Of a DNA stretch of 64,000 nt, positions 52,952 to 62,838 are shown in pieces (the first letter of the stretch is position 1; every line of letters begins with the position of its first letter). A program made the position numbers and the translations under genes. This stretch comes from Biomaibacter acetigenes (GTDB lineage Bacteria > Bacillota > Thermosediminibacteria > Thermosediminibacterales > Tepidanaerobacteraceae). The DNA lies in contig NZ_CP033169.1 in NCBI RefSeq assembly GCF_003691585.1, positions 992,001-1,056,000 of the forward strand, read 5' to 3'. The notes under the pieces are model-generated. The model had not been told where the DNA came from, ran no database searches, and was given only the letters and a program-made list of their open reading frames with translations.

Positions 52952-54778
52952 ATGTTTAACCCCGAAAGGATTGCATCATTTCCGGAAAGACCCGGAGTTT
53001 ATATAATGAAGGATAAGAGAGGAAAGGTTATTTATGTAGGAAAGGCCGTATCTTTAAAGCACCGGGTGCGATCTTATTTCCAATCCTCAAAAAATCTTCC
53101 GATTAAAGTAGCTTCCATGGTACCCAGAATCGAGGATATAGAATATATAGTCACTGATTCCGAAGTGGAAGCCCTCATACTGGAGTGCAACCTCATCAAA
53201 TTCCACCGGCCGAAGTACAACATCCTTCTCAGGGATGACAAGCAGTATCCGTATATAAAAATAACCCTGAATGAAAAGTTCCCCCGCCTTCTGGTAGTGC
53301 GGAGGGTGAAAAAAGATGGTGCCAGGTATTTCGGTCCCTATGCCAATGCCGGGGCCATGCGAGAGGCCATTGATGTTATCAGGAAAATATTCCCTATACG
53401 AAGCTGCAAGAAAGACTTGAGCCAGGTGCCTCTAAAAGAGCGGCCCTGTCTCAATTTCCATATAAAACGGTGTCTTGCTCCCTGCCAGGCAAACATTAGT
53501 GAAAACGATTACAATGATATAATCAGGAATATAATAATGTTCCTGGAGGGTAAGCAGCAAACCCTCATAGACAGACTCAGGGAAAAAATGGAAAAAGCTG
53601 CCGAAAACCTTGATTTTGAATGGGCGGCAGTACTGAGAAACCAGATACTGGCCCTGGAAAAGGTACTGGAAAAACAAAAGATAGTTTCTGCCGATATGTC
53701 CGATAAAGATGTGATTGCCATGGCCAGAGGCTTTGATATAGTGTGTGCTCAGGTGTTTTTCGTGAGGGAAGGCAAGCTGGTGGAGCGTGAACCATTTATC
53801 CTGAAAAATACCGAAGGTGTGGAAAGAAAAGAGATACTGGCATCTTTTATTAAGCAATTTTATGACAGTGCATCATTCATACCAAGAGAAATTATCGTGG
53901 AAGAAGAAATAGAGGATCTTCCTATTATAGAGGAATGGCTTACTCAAAAAAAGGGTTCAAAGGTCAGTATCACAATTCCCCGGCGGGGGGAGAAAAAGAA
54001 GCTGGCTGAAATGGTGGCGGAAAATGCCAGGACTTTTCTTGACCAGAGGGAAAGCATGAAAGACCGGGAAAAAATGAAGAGCCAAAAGGCCATGGAAGAA
54101 CTAAAAACATATTTGAAACTCGAGGATATTCCAAACCGCATTGAAGCCTTTGACATATCCAACACCAAGGGGACAGAATCGGTAGCATCCATGATAGTCT
54201 TTGAAGGGGGGAGTCCAAAAAAACAGGATTACCGCAGGTTCAAGATCAAAACCGTGGAAGGACCTAATGATTTCGAGAGCATAAAAGAAGCCGTATCCCG
54301 AAGGTTTAAGAGGGCTATTGAAGGTGATGAAAAATTTAAAGACCTACCCGATCTACTGCTTATAGATGGAGGCAAAGGACAGCTCAAGTATGCCCGGGAG
54401 GCACTCCGGGAATTAAACCTTGAATATATCCCCACCATAGGCCTTGCCAAGGAATTCGAGCACATTTTTGTGGAGGGTAAGGATGACCCCATCATCCTCC
54501 CCCGGGATTCGGAAGCGCTATATCTGGTACAAAGGGTCCGAGATGAGGCCCACCGCTTTGCCATCACATTTCATAGACAACTCCGGGACAAGAGGAATCT
54601 TCACTCAGTGCTAGAGGACATTCCCGGCATAGGCAAAGTTCGGAGGTTAGCCCTCCTGAATGCTCTTGGAAGCATAGATGGCATAAAAGAGGCTTCGGTG
54701 GATGAACTGTCTAAAGTTCCGGGGATGAACCGGAAGGCAGCCGAAGCAGTGTATAATTTTTTTCATAAAAAGATATGA
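52952..54778 (+). CDS. uvrC: excinuclease ABC subunit C
   Basis: A 608-residue nucleotide-excision-repair nuclease. The N-terminal GIY-YIG domain is GVYIMKDKRGKVIYVGKA (about residues 14-31). The UVR (UvrB-binding) motif is near 205 (LREKMEKAAENLDFEWAA), the RNase H-like C-terminal nuclease has FDISNTKGTESVASMIVF and LLLIDGGKGQL, and the end has helix-hairpin-helix motifs (IPGIGKVRRLALLNALG). Starts at ATG behind GGGAGGG. Full length for the family. Confidence 0.98.
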   Translation: MFNPERIASFPERPGVYIMKDKRGKVIYVGKAVSLKHRVRSYFQSSKNLPIKVASMVPRIEDIEYIVTDSEVEALILECNLIKFHRPKYNILLRDDKQYPYIKITLNEKFPRLLVVRRVKKDGARYFGPYANAGAMREAIDVIRKIFPIRSCKKDLSQVPLKERPCLNFHIKRCLAPCQANISENDYNDIIRNIIMFLEGKQQTLIDRLREKMEKAAENLDFEWAAVLRNQILALEKVLEKQKIVSADMSDKDVIAMARGFDIVCAQVFFVREGKLVEREPFILKNTEGVERKEILASFIKQFYDSASFIPREIIVEEEIEDLPIIEEWLTQKKGSKVSITIPRRGEKKKLAEMVAENARTFLDQRESMKDREKMKSQKAMEELKTYLKLEDIPNRIEAFDISNTKGTESVASMIVFEGGSPKKQDYRRFKIKTVEGPNDFESIKEAVSRRFKRAIEGDEKFKDLPDLLLIDGGKGQLKYAREALRELNLEYIPTIGLAKEFEHIFVEGKDDPIILPRDSEALYLVQRVRDEAHRFAITFHRQLRDKRNLHSVLEDIPGIGKVRRLALLNALGSIDGIKEASVDELSKVPGMNRKAAEAVYNFFHKKI

Positions 54779-54904
54779 TTTCCTCTGTCCGCGGAGAAGC
54801 AGGGAACGGTTCGCTTGCCTTCTTATTAGCATAAAACAATATCCTTCTCTCCTCCGTAAACATATCATAATATTGGAAACTATAGTAAAAGAGGAGGAAT
54901 ATGG

Positions 54905-55234
54905 ATGGATATTGTAAAAGTTGTAACAGTGCTATCTATAGTCATTGAATCCCTCACTAAAACCATACTTCTAGTATGGAATATAGTGTCAAAACCCCTG
55001 ACACAGTGGACCCAGGAGGAGAAAAAAGATATCATAACCGTTGTCATATCCGTAATTATTGCCATAGGAGTAAATCTTGATATATTCTCCATATCAAATA
55101 TTCCATTTAAAATCCCCATACTGGGGCCTCTTCTAACGGGTCTTCTCTTTGCACGAGGCGCAGGAGTAATCACCGATATACTTGATATAATTTACTATAC
55201 AAAAGTAAACAGGAAGTTAAAGACTCTCATATAG
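54905..55234 (+). CDS. small membrane protein of unknown function
   Basis: A 109-residue protein with an N-terminal hydrophobic helix (VVTVLSIVIESLTKTILLVW), a charged turn (QEEKKD), and two further helices (IITVVISVIIAIGVNLDIF; GPLLTGLLFARGAGVITDI), ending in a basic tail. The start follows GAGGAGG. The layout is holin-like, but no phage genes are near, and I do not recognise the family. Confidence 0.7.
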   Translation: MDIVKVVTVLSIVIESLTKTILLVWNIVSKPLTQWTQEEKKDIITVVISVIIAIGVNLDIFSISNIPFKIPILGPLLTGLLFARGAGVITDILDIIYYTKVNRKLKTLI

Positions 55235-55244
55235 ATATGTTTTT

Positions 55245-55274
55245 AGTCCGGTGTAATAGCCGGGCTTTATTTTG
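55245..55274 (+). terminator. terminator after the small membrane protein
   Basis: AGTCCGG pairs with CCGGGCT (one G-U) over a 7-base loop, followed by TTATTTTG. Confidence 0.75.
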
Positions 55275-55399
55275 TGTAAATGTTTAATGTCATCCTTCAT
55301 AACAAAAAAAATTTTATATATCAAGAAGGAATTTTGAATTTAATATCGAATTATATAATTAAAATAGATAACGATTACATATAAAATGTCAATTATTGT

Positions 55400-55415
55400 A
55401 GAAAACGTTTAAAAC
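55400..55415. promoter_or_regulatory. LacI-family operator, probable autoregulation site
   Basis: AGAAAACGTTTAAAAC is centred on the palindrome AAACGTTT, the usual core of LacI/CcpA-type operators. It lies about 40 bases upstream of the LacI-family gene that heads the sugar operon. Confidence 0.55.
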
Positions 55416-55451
55416 ATATTTGCAATATAAAACGGGGAAGGGATATAAAAA

Positions 55452-56480
55452 ATGCCGACGATAAAAGACGTGGCAGCAAAAGCGGGAGTTTCCACCGCAA
55501 CGGTGTCCAGGGTTATCAATGGAGAGAAAGTCAGGGAGGAGACAAAAGAAAAGGTTATCAAAACAATTAAACTTCTTGGATACCGACCAAATCAGATCGC
55601 CCGGAGTCTGAAGACCCAGAAAACCCACACTATCGGTTTTGTAGTGCCTGATTATGGTCAATTCTTCATGCAGATCGCCAAAGTTGTGGAGGATATTTTA
55701 AATGGCTATGGTTACAGTCTGGTTGTTTGTTACAGTGATGAAAATCCGGACCGTGAAAAAGCCAGAATCAGGATGCTGACAGAAAAGCAGGTAGATGGGA
55801 TGCTGGTAGTTCCAACCAGTGATGAGGATAATTATATTATGGAACTAAATAAGCGGGGAATACCCGTCATTCTTATCGACCGTATGGTAAAGGATATCCA
55901 GACCGATTGTGTTCTGGTGGACAATGTAAATGGGGCTTATCAGGCGGTGGAGCACCTTATCACAAAAGGATACCAGCGCATAGGCGTCATCAACGGCCGC
56001 CAGGAGGTTACTACCGGAGAGGAAAGATACCGTGGGTACTTAAGGGTATTTGAAGATTATAATTTACCGATAGACAGAGATATCATCCGTTTTGGTGACT
56101 TTTCTACCGAAAGCGGCTATACTTTGATGAAAGAATTAATGTCGTTGCAAAATCCGCCTGAAGCAGTTTTTATCGCTAATTGTTACATGACCATAGGTGC
56201 CATGCTTGCCATAAAAGAAATGGACATAAAAGTTCCTGAGGATGTAGCTATAGTGGGCTTTGACGATACTGAACTCACACGTCTTTCCGACCCCCCCTTG
56301 ACTGCGGTGGTCCAGCCTGTACGGGAGATAGGTGAGATGGCCGCAAATCTCTTATATAAAAGAATTTGCGGTGATATGTCCGATTATCCAAAAATGTATA
56401 GATTAAAGGCAACATTGGTGGTCCGTGCTTCCACCGATCCCGGTTGGAAAGCAGATATAATAGAAAAGAAAGGAGCATAA
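55452..56480 (+). CDS. LacI-family transcriptional regulator of the sugar operon
   Basis: A 342-residue repressor. The N-terminal helix-turn-helix and hinge are TIKDVAAKAGVSTATVSRVI (residues 3-22) and LLGYRPNQIARSL; the rest is a periplasmic-binding-protein-like effector domain (IGFVVPDYGQFF, IPVILIDRMVKD, VAIVGFDDTELT). The gene lies immediately upstream of rbsD, fucI and the ABC importer, with 2 bases between its stop and the rbsD start. The effector is probably a sugar taken up by the importer. Confidence 0.93.
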   Translation: MPTIKDVAAKAGVSTATVSRVINGEKVREETKEKVIKTIKLLGYRPNQIARSLKTQKTHTIGFVVPDYGQFFMQIAKVVEDILNGYGYSLVVCYSDENPDREKARIRMLTEKQVDGMLVVPTSDEDNYIMELNKRGIPVILIDRMVKDIQTDCVLVDNVNGAYQAVEHLITKGYQRIGVINGRQEVTTGEERYRGYLRVFEDYNLPIDRDIIRFGDFSTESGYTLMKELMSLQNPPEAVFIANCYMTIGAMLAIKEMDIKVPEDVAIVGFDDTELTRLSDPPLTAVVQPVREIGEMAANLLYKRICGDMSDYPKMYRLKATLVVRASTDPGWKADIIEKKGA

Positions 56481-56482
56481 AA

Positions 56483-56911
56483 ATGAAAAAATCCGGAGTG
56501 TTAAACAAAGAACTGGCCGGAGAGTTGACCGGTCTTGGCCATATGGATGAATTTATCATATGCGATGCTGGTTTCCCAGTCCCCAGAGATGCAAAAAGAA
56601 TTGACCTCGCATTGACAAAAGGCATACCAACTTTTATGGATACTCTGAGAGCCGTATTGAGCGAAATTGTAGCAGAAAAAATAGTGATTGCCGAGGAAAC
56701 TCAGAAAATAAGTCCTGAACTCTATAAGAAGTGGAGAGACATATTCAAATACCAGGAGTTTGAACTTATTCCCCACAGCCAGTTTAAGGAGAGGGCCAGA
56801 AATGTAAAGTTTATCGTGAGGACTGGGGAATTTATCCCCTACGCCAACATGTTGATTGTGGCGGCCTCTCAGGCAGAAGAATTTAAAAAGAATTTTGACG
56901 TTACATTTTAG
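56483..56911 (+). CDS. rbsD: D-ribose pyranase (RbsD/FucU mutarotase family)
   Basis: A 142-residue enzyme that speeds interconversion of sugar anomers and ring forms. Family motifs: LTGLGHMDEFIICDAGFPVP (residues 15-34, catalytic His in GHMD), IDLALTKGIPTF and RTGEFIPYANMLIVA at the C terminus, closer to RbsD than to FucU. The ATG 56483 follows AAAGGAG; the frame open to 56444 lies within lacI. Standing before fucI, it may act on L-fucose or a related sugar rather than ribose. Confidence 0.9.
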   Translation: MKKSGVLNKELAGELTGLGHMDEFIICDAGFPVPRDAKRIDLALTKGIPTFMDTLRAVLSEIVAEKIVIAEETQKISPELYKKWRDIFKYQEFELIPHSQFKERARNVKFIVRTGEFIPYANMLIVAASQAEEFKKNFDVTF

Positions 56912-56968
56912 ATTGTATATTTTTTATAACCTAAATATTGGAAATTGCAGAAAGAGGAGGAATTCCAG

Positions 56969-58765
56969 GTGAATAACACTAGTTTCAGATTAATCGGAAG
57001 CTTACCAAAAATCGGAATACGGCCGATAATAGACGGCCGGCGCAAAGGTGTCAGAGAAGCACTGGAAGACCAGACCATGGGAATGGCCAAAGCCGTGGCT
57101 CAATTGTTATCTGAAAACCTCAAATACCCCAACGGCCAGCCAGTGGAATGCGTTATAGCCGATACCACTATTGGTGGCGTTGCGGAAGCTGCAAGATGCG
57201 CCGAGAAATTTGCCCGGGAGGGTGTTGGAGTTTCTATTTCTGTCACGCCCTGCTGGTGCTACGGCTCAGAGACTATAGACATGGACCCTTACATTCCCAA
57301 GGCAATCTGGGGCTTTAACGGCACAGAAAGGCCCGGTGCGGTGTATCTGGCGGCGGCTCTGGCGGGCCATAGCCAGAAGGGTTTGCCGGCTTTTGGAATC
57401 TATGGCAGAGATGTTCAGGATGCGACAGACAGATCAATACCGGAAGATGTTAAGGAAAAACTAATGAGATTTGCCAGAGCAGGCCTTGCAGTAGCCTTGA
57501 TGAGAGGAAAGTCGTACCTCTCCATGGGAAGTGTTTCCATGGGGATTGCAGGTTCTATTGTCAACTCCGATTTCTTTGAAAGTTATCTGGGTATGAGAAA
57601 TGAATATGTAGATATGTCGGAATTTACCCGCCGAATCGACGAAGAAATTTATGATAAAGATGAATTTGAAAGAGCCCTCAAATGGGTGAAAGAAAACTGT
57701 AAAGAAGGTAAAGACAACAATTCTCCTGCCATGCAGTCTTCCAGGCAAAGAAAAGATTGGGAATGGGAATTTGTCGTTAAGATGACCATGATTGCCAGGG
57801 ATCTCATGGTAGGAAATGAGAGATTGGCAGAACTTGGATATGTTGAAGAGGCTCAAGGCCACAATGCTATCGCCGCAGGCTTCCAGGGCCAGAGGCAATG
57901 GACCGACCACTTCCCCAACGGAGATTTCATGGAAGCCATGCTCAATTCATCTTTTGATTGGAACGGCATAAGGGCTCCCTATATAATGGCCACCGAAAAC
58001 GACAGCCTCAACGGTGTAGCCATGCTGTTCGGTTATCTTTTAACAAATACCGCTCAAATCTTTGCGGATGTCAGGACTTACTGGAGCCCCGATGCAGTAA
58101 AACGCGTGACTGGCAAAGAGCTTACTGGTATTGCAGAAAACGGCATCATACACCTGATAAATTCCGGAGCGGCTGCGCTGGATGGAACCGGACAACAGTC
58201 AAGAAACGGTGAACCTGTCATGAAGCCTTTCTGGGAAATAACCGAGGATGAAGCAAAGAAATGCCTTGACGCCACAAGCTGGAGGCCTGCCATCAGGGAA
58301 TATTTCCGGGGCGGCGGATTCTCCTCCAATTTCCTCACAAAAGGCGGAATGCCGGTCACAATGATGAGAGTAAATATTATAAAAGGCCTCGGTCCCGTGC
58401 TGCAGATAGCCGAAGGTTATACGGTGGACTTACCTGAAGACGTTCACAATATCCTGGATAAACGCACAGACCCCACATGGCCCACTACATGGTTTGCTCC
58501 AAGACTTACGGGAAGCAGCGCTTTCAGAGACGTATACTCTGTGATGAACAACTGGGGAGCCAACCATGGAGCCATAAGTTATGGCCATATAGGGGCGGAT
58601 CTAATAACTCTGGCCTCTATACTGCGCATCCCTGTCTGTATGCATAATGTGCCGGAAGAGAAGATTTTCAGGCCCAGTGCCTGGGGCGCTTTTGGAACAA
58701 AGGATTTAGAGGGCGCAGACTACAGGGCATGTAAGAACTTTGGGCCCCTTTACGGCAAGTTTTAA
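56969..58765 (+). CDS. fucI: L-fucose isomerase
   Basis: A 598-residue Mn-dependent ketol isomerase converting L-fucose to L-fuculose (also D-arabinose to D-ribulose). Very close to E. coli FucI in sequence as I recall it: [56 protein letters not shown] and, at the active site, [13 protein letters not shown] and [20 protein letters not shown] (metal ligands Glu, Asp, His). The start is GTG 56969 behind AGGAGG at 8 bases; a TTG at 56945 lies upstream of that site. It is in the sugar operon between rbsD and the importer. Confidence 0.96.
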   Translation: MNNTSFRLIGSLPKIGIRPIIDGRRKGVREALEDQTMGMAKAVAQLLSENLKYPNGQPVECVIADTTIGGVAEAARCAEKFAREGVGVSISVTPCWCYGSETIDMDPYIPKAIWGFNGTERPGAVYLAAALAGHSQKGLPAFGIYGRDVQDATDRSIPEDVKEKLMRFARAGLAVALMRGKSYLSMGSVSMGIAGSIVNSDFFESYLGMRNEYVDMSEFTRRIDEEIYDKDEFERALKWVKENCKEGKDNNSPAMQSSRQRKDWEWEFVVKMTMIARDLMVGNERLAELGYVEEAQGHNAIAAGFQGQRQWTDHFPNGDFMEAMLNSSFDWNGIRAPYIMATENDSLNGVAMLFGYLLTNTAQIFADVRTYWSPDAVKRVTGKELTGIAENGIIHLINSGAAALDGTGQQSRNGEPVMKPFWEITEDEAKKCLDATSWRPAIREYFRGGGFSSNFLTKGGMPVTMMRVNIIKGLGPVLQIAEGYTVDLPEDVHNILDKRTDPTWPTTWFAPRLTGSSAFRDVYSVMNNWGANHGAISYGHIGADLITLASILRIPVCMHNVPEEKIFRPSAWGAFGTKDLEGADYRACKNFGPLYGKF

Positions 58766-58778
58766 ATAGTTGTAGTGG

Positions 58779-58805
58779 GGCACCTGCGGCGCTCCCGCAG
58801 ATGCC
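58779..58805 (+). other. intercistronic stem-loop between fucI and the importer
   Basis: GGCACCTGCGG pairs with CCGCAGATGCC with one mismatch, over a 5-base loop. No U-run follows, so it is probably an mRNA-stability or partial attenuation element rather than a terminator. Confidence 0.55.
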
Positions 58806-58880
58806 TCACCCAAGTGAAGGTCATGGTAATGCTCAAGGCAAACTTCCAAAACGCACGTACAAGGAATTGAGGTGGTAAGA

Positions 58881-60377
58881 ATGGGTGAAGTTCTTGTAAA
58901 AATGGAAGGCATCGAAAAATCATTCCCGGGCGTCCATGCCTTAAGCCAGGCCCAATTCGAGCTGCGCGCCGGTGAAGTGCACGCTCTAGTAGGGGAAAAT
59001 GGCGCCGGCAAATCCACGCTGATGAAAATACTCACCGGTGTTTATTCCAAAGATGCTGGCCATATTTATATAAAAGGTCAGGAAGTTGAAATTCCGAATC
59101 CAAGAGCAGCTCAAAATCTTGGGATAAGCATCATCCATCAAGAGTTAAACTTGATGCCGCATCTTACGGTAGCCCAAAATATTTTTATAGGTCGGGAACC
59201 TCGCAAAAGTCTCAATTTCATGCTGGATGAATCGGAACTCAACAAGAAAACCAGAGAATTGCTTGATACGATTCATATGGATTTAGATCCCCGCACTAAA
59301 GTATCAAACCTTACCGTGGCTAAACAGCAGATGGTTGAAATTGCCAAAGCTCTTTCTATCAATGCCGAAGTCATAATCATGGATGAACCTACTTCGGCGT
59401 TGACCGAAGCTGAAATAGAAGAGCTATTCCGGATTATACGTCATTTAAGGGATGAGGGCAAAGGCATAATTTACATTTCCCACCGCCTGGAAGAACTCAA
59501 GCAGATAGCCGAGAGAGTTACCGTCATGCGGGACGGCCATTATATAGATACCGTGAATATAAACGATGTCACAAAAGAAAAAATCATAAGTATGATGGTA
59601 GGTAGAGAAATTTACGAAACTTCCAAGGTAGACCTTGAAAATAGTAGCAATGAAGTAGTTCTGGAAGTAAAAAATTTAAAGCGGGGCCGTACCATAAAAG
59701 ATGTGAGCTTCAAGTTGAAAAAGGGTGAGATCCTGGGCTTTGCGGGGCTTATGGGTGCCGGACGCACAGAGGTAGCCAGGGCAATATTCGGCGCAGATCC
59801 CATCGAAGGCGGTGAAATTTATGTGAAAGGTCGGAAAGTCAATATAAAAAGCCCCATGGATGCAGTAAATCGCGGCATAGGATACCTTTCCGAAGACCGT
59901 AAACGCTATGGCCTTGCCCTGGGTATGGATGTTGAAACCAATATTGTTCTGGCTACATTTGAAAAATTCCTGGGGTTATTAGGTTGGGTAAGGCAGGATA
60001 AAACTCGGGCAGAAGCCAGGAACCGCATAGAGGAACTTAAAATCAAGACACCGAGCTTAAAGCAGAAAGTAAAGTTTTTATCCGGTGGCAATCAGCAGAA
60101 AGTTATTATAGCTAAGTGGTTGACTCGGAACTGCGATATCTTGATATTTGATGAACCAACTCGGGGTATTGATGTAGGAGCAAAGAGTGAGATTTATAAA
60201 CTCCTTAATGAATTAGCGGAAAAAGGAAAATCTATCATCATGATTTCCTCCGAGCTACCGGAAATCTTGCGCATGAGCCACAGAATCGTTGTGATGTGTG
60301 AAGGCCGAGTAACCGGAGAACTTAGTGCTACCGAAGCTACACAGGAACGTATCATGCATTATGCTACTATGAGGTAG
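58881..60377 (+). CDS. rbsA: sugar ABC transporter ATP-binding protein (RbsA type)
   Basis: A 498-residue protein with two fused ATPase domains, as in ribose/galactose/xylose importers. First domain: Walker [10 protein letters not shown] (about 36), Walker [12 protein letters not shown]. Second: degenerate Walker [10 protein letters not shown] (about 286), signature [15 protein letters not shown] and [15 protein letters not shown] 58881 is 6 bases behind GAGGTGG; GTG 58872 is an alternative. It powers import with the permease and binding protein downstream. Confidence 0.95.
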   Translation: MGEVLVKMEGIEKSFPGVHALSQAQFELRAGEVHALVGENGAGKSTLMKILTGVYSKDAGHIYIKGQEVEIPNPRAAQNLGISIIHQELNLMPHLTVAQNIFIGREPRKSLNFMLDESELNKKTRELLDTIHMDLDPRTKVSNLTVAKQQMVEIAKALSINAEVIIMDEPTSALTEAEIEELFRIIRHLRDEGKGIIYISHRLEELKQIAERVTVMRDGHYIDTVNINDVTKEKIISMMVGREIYETSKVDLENSSNEVVLEVKNLKRGRTIKDVSFKLKKGEILGFAGLMGAGRTEVARAIFGADPIEGGEIYVKGRKVNIKSPMDAVNRGIGYLSEDRKRYGLALGMDVETNIVLATFEKFLGLLGWVRQDKTRAEARNRIEELKIKTPSLKQKVKFLSGGNQQKVIIAKWLTRNCDILIFDEPTRGIDVGAKSEIYKLLNELAEKGKSIIMISSELPEILRMSHRIVVMCEGRVTGELSATEATQERIMHYATMR

Positions 60378-60406
60378 AAATAAAAATAGGATTTGGGGGT
60401 CTGAAA

Positions 60407-61369
60407 ATGGAAAATAAAGTAACTCAAAAAAAATCCTTATTTCGTTCAGATGCCACACAAAAGCTACTAGCTTTCGGTAGCTTAATAATCTTGTTCATTG
60501 TGTTTTCCCTGGCATCACCCAATTTTGCAAAGTTTGATAATATAGTTGGCATATTACTGGCTACAGCCGTAAACGGCATACTGGCATTAGGTGTAACTTT
60601 TGTCATAATCACCGGTGGCATCGACCTCTCCATAGGGACAGGTATGACCTTTGCAGCAGTCATGACTGCCGTTTTTATCACAAACTGGAAATTGCCAATC
60701 ATAATAGGTGTAGTCGGCGGCATTTTGATGGGAGGATTATGCGGATTTATAAACGGTATAATAATAGCCAAGATGAAGGTTCCACCCTTTGTAGCCACGC
60801 TAGGTATGATGATGGTAGCTAAAGGACTTTCTCTGGTTATATCCGGAACGAAGCCCATATACTTCAATGACACACCGATCTTTCGTGAGATCGCCATGGG
60901 TTCCATTTTTGGCATACCCAACGCCGTTTTGATATTTTTCTTAGTAGCCATTATAGCAAGTATTATTCTGACCAGGACAGTGTTGGGAAGATACAATTTC
61001 GCCCTTGGAAGCAATGAAGAAGCAGCAAGATTATCCGGTATAAATGTAGATGCATGGAAAATCTCTATATATACATTATGTGGTATCTTTTTCGGTCTGG
61101 CTGGAGTCTTAATGGCATCTAGATTAAACTCAGCTCAACCGTCTCTAGGTCAAGGTTATGAGCTAGATGCTATAGCCGCAGTGGTTATCGGCGGCACCTC
61201 CCTAAGCGGTGGTGAAGGAACAATACTGGGGACCGTCATAGGTGCATTTATCATGAGTGTATTGACCAACGGGTTGCGTATACTATCGGTTCCCCAGGAA
61301 TGGCAAACGGTGGTTACAGGAGTAATCGTTGTTATGGCTGTATATCTTGACATCATCCGACGCAGGTAA
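60407..61369 (+). CDS. rbsC: sugar ABC transporter permease (RbsC type)
   Basis: A 320-residue inner-membrane protein with eight to ten hydrophobic segments. Family motifs: GVTFVIITGGIDLSIGTGM (about residue 64), ARLSGINVDAWKISIYTLCG and VIGGTSLSGGEGTILGT (about 262). The start follows GGGGGT. One permease gene is present, which would act as a homodimer. Confidence 0.95.
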   Translation: MENKVTQKKSLFRSDATQKLLAFGSLIILFIVFSLASPNFAKFDNIVGILLATAVNGILALGVTFVIITGGIDLSIGTGMTFAAVMTAVFITNWKLPIIIGVVGGILMGGLCGFINGIIIAKMKVPPFVATLGMMMVAKGLSLVISGTKPIYFNDTPIFREIAMGSIFGIPNAVLIFFLVAIIASIILTRTVLGRYNFALGSNEEAARLSGINVDAWKISIYTLCGIFFGLAGVLMASRLNSAQPSLGQGYELDAIAAVVIGGTSLSGGEGTILGTVIGAFIMSVLTNGLRILSVPQEWQTVVTGVIVVMAVYLDIIRRR

Positions 61370-61385
61370 CCATGCGTGTTTTGAA

Positions 61386-61414
61386 GTATTTACTCCTTAA
61401 GAGGAGTTAAATAC
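61386..61414 (+). other. stem-loop between permease and binding-protein genes
   Basis: GTATTTACTCCT pairs with AGGAGTTAAATAC (one bulged base) around a TAAG loop, with no U-run. Such hairpins often stabilise one cistron and help the binding protein to be made in excess. Confidence 0.5.
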
Positions 61415-61507
61415 GATTTAAAAAAAGAGGGGAGGGAGTTTTTAAGCCATTATTTAAAACAGTTATTTAAAAAAACAAAAAAATAAAAAAAGTGGGAGGA
61501 GATTTTT

Positions 61508-62542
61508 GTGAAAAAAGTCAAAAAGATTTTGGCAGTTGCTGTATGCTTGGTACTTGTAGTAGCCCTTTTGGCCGGGTGTGGCCAGAAGGAACAGCCAAAG
61601 CAGGAATCAAAACCTGCTGAAAATCAGCAGAGCCAGACACAACAGAGTCAATCAGGTTCATCAAGTTCTGAGAAGATTTACATTCCTCTCATTTCTAAAG
61701 GTTTCCAACACCAATTCTGGCAGGCCGTTAAACAAGGTGCCGAGAAAGCCGCTAAAGATTACAATGTTGAAATTACTTTTGAAGGTCCTGAGAATGAGTC
61801 AATGGTCGATAAGCAGGTCGAAATGCTTCAGGCCGCTCTCAACAAGAATCCTAAGGCTATCTGTCTTGCAGCATTGGACAGCAAAGCGGTCATTCCTCTG
61901 CTTGAAAAGGCAAAAGCTGCCAATATACCCGTTATCGGATTTGACTCCGGCGTAGACAGCGATATCCCCGTTACGACCGCTGCCACAGATAACGTTAAAG
62001 CTGCTGCAGCCGCCGCTGATAAAATGGCGGAGCTCATCGGTGGAAAAGGAGAGGTTGCTGTCATAGTCCATGACCAGACCAGCCGCACCGGTATCGATCG
62101 CCGTGATGGTTTTGTAAACCGCATCAAAGAAAAATATCCTGATATAAAAATCGTTGATATTCAATATGGTGGCGGCGACCAGCTGAAATCTACCGACCTT
62201 GCAAAAGCCATTATCCAGGCCCATCCAAACCTCAAAGGTTTCTTTGGCGCCAATGAAGGTTCCATTATCGGTGTATTAAACGGCGTAAAAGAAATGAACA
62301 AGGAAGGTAAGATTGTGGTAATAGGTTATGATTCCGGTAAACAGCAAATAGATGCCATAAAGAGCGGAGTAGAAGCTGGAGCTATCACCCAGGATCCCAT
62401 CGGTATCGGATATAAAGCTGTAGAAGCTGCGGTAAAGGCCATAAAAGGCGAACAGTTGCCTAAAGTAATAGATACCGGGTTCCACTGGTATGACAAGACC
62501 AATATAGATTCCGATGAAATAAAGCCACTGTTGTATGAATAA
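61508..62542 (+). CDS. rbsB: sugar ABC transporter substrate-binding lipoprotein (RbsB type)
   Basis: A 344-residue lipoprotein with lipobox LVVALLAGCGQK (Cys at about 23), a Gln/Ser-rich linker to residue 57, then a type I periplasmic-binding domain (YIPLISKGFQHQFWQAVKQG, IPVIGFDSGVD, VVIGYDSGKQQIDAIKSG). The start is GTG 61508 behind GGGAGGAG. It binds the sugar outside the membrane for the RbsA/RbsC-type complex. The ligand could be L-fucose, judged from fucI. Confidence 0.94.
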   Translation: MKKVKKILAVAVCLVLVVALLAGCGQKEQPKQESKPAENQQSQTQQSQSGSSSSEKIYIPLISKGFQHQFWQAVKQGAEKAAKDYNVEITFEGPENESMVDKQVEMLQAALNKNPKAICLAALDSKAVIPLLEKAKAANIPVIGFDSGVDSDIPVTTAATDNVKAAAAAADKMAELIGGKGEVAVIVHDQTSRTGIDRRDGFVNRIKEKYPDIKIVDIQYGGGDQLKSTDLAKAIIQAHPNLKGFFGANEGSIIGVLNGVKEMNKEGKIVVIGYDSGKQQIDAIKSGVEAGAITQDPIGIGYKAVEAAVKAIKGEQLPKVIDTGFHWYDKTNIDSDEIKPLLYE

Positions 62543-62838
62543 TTAGAAGTGATAAAATGATGGCGAGCGGATATTTTCGCGGCCGCTTCGATTAAAAGTT
62601 GAATGTGGGAGGTCTGATGTGGGGAAAGAAGGAATTTGCATCTAACAAATTCTGAAACTGATTCCACTTAAGACCTCTCTCTTGTTATCCGGTGCAATTT
62701 TTTTGTTTTAAAATAATTTTAACACTCTTACCGGTGTAACGGTTTTCTTGCTTTAGTTTTACTTAAAAGCAACTACGCTTTTTCAGGTTTTTATAAATCA
62801 GCAAGACATTTTTAAAAAGAGAGGGAGGTAAAAGTTCT
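62543..62838. other. intergenic region before the sugar kinase
   Basis: No gene seen. There are only weak inverted segments (AATTTG/CAAATT near 62632-62650; CCGGTG repeats) and a T-rich stretch near 62698-62720. It may hold a separate promoter for the kinase. Confidence 0.4.
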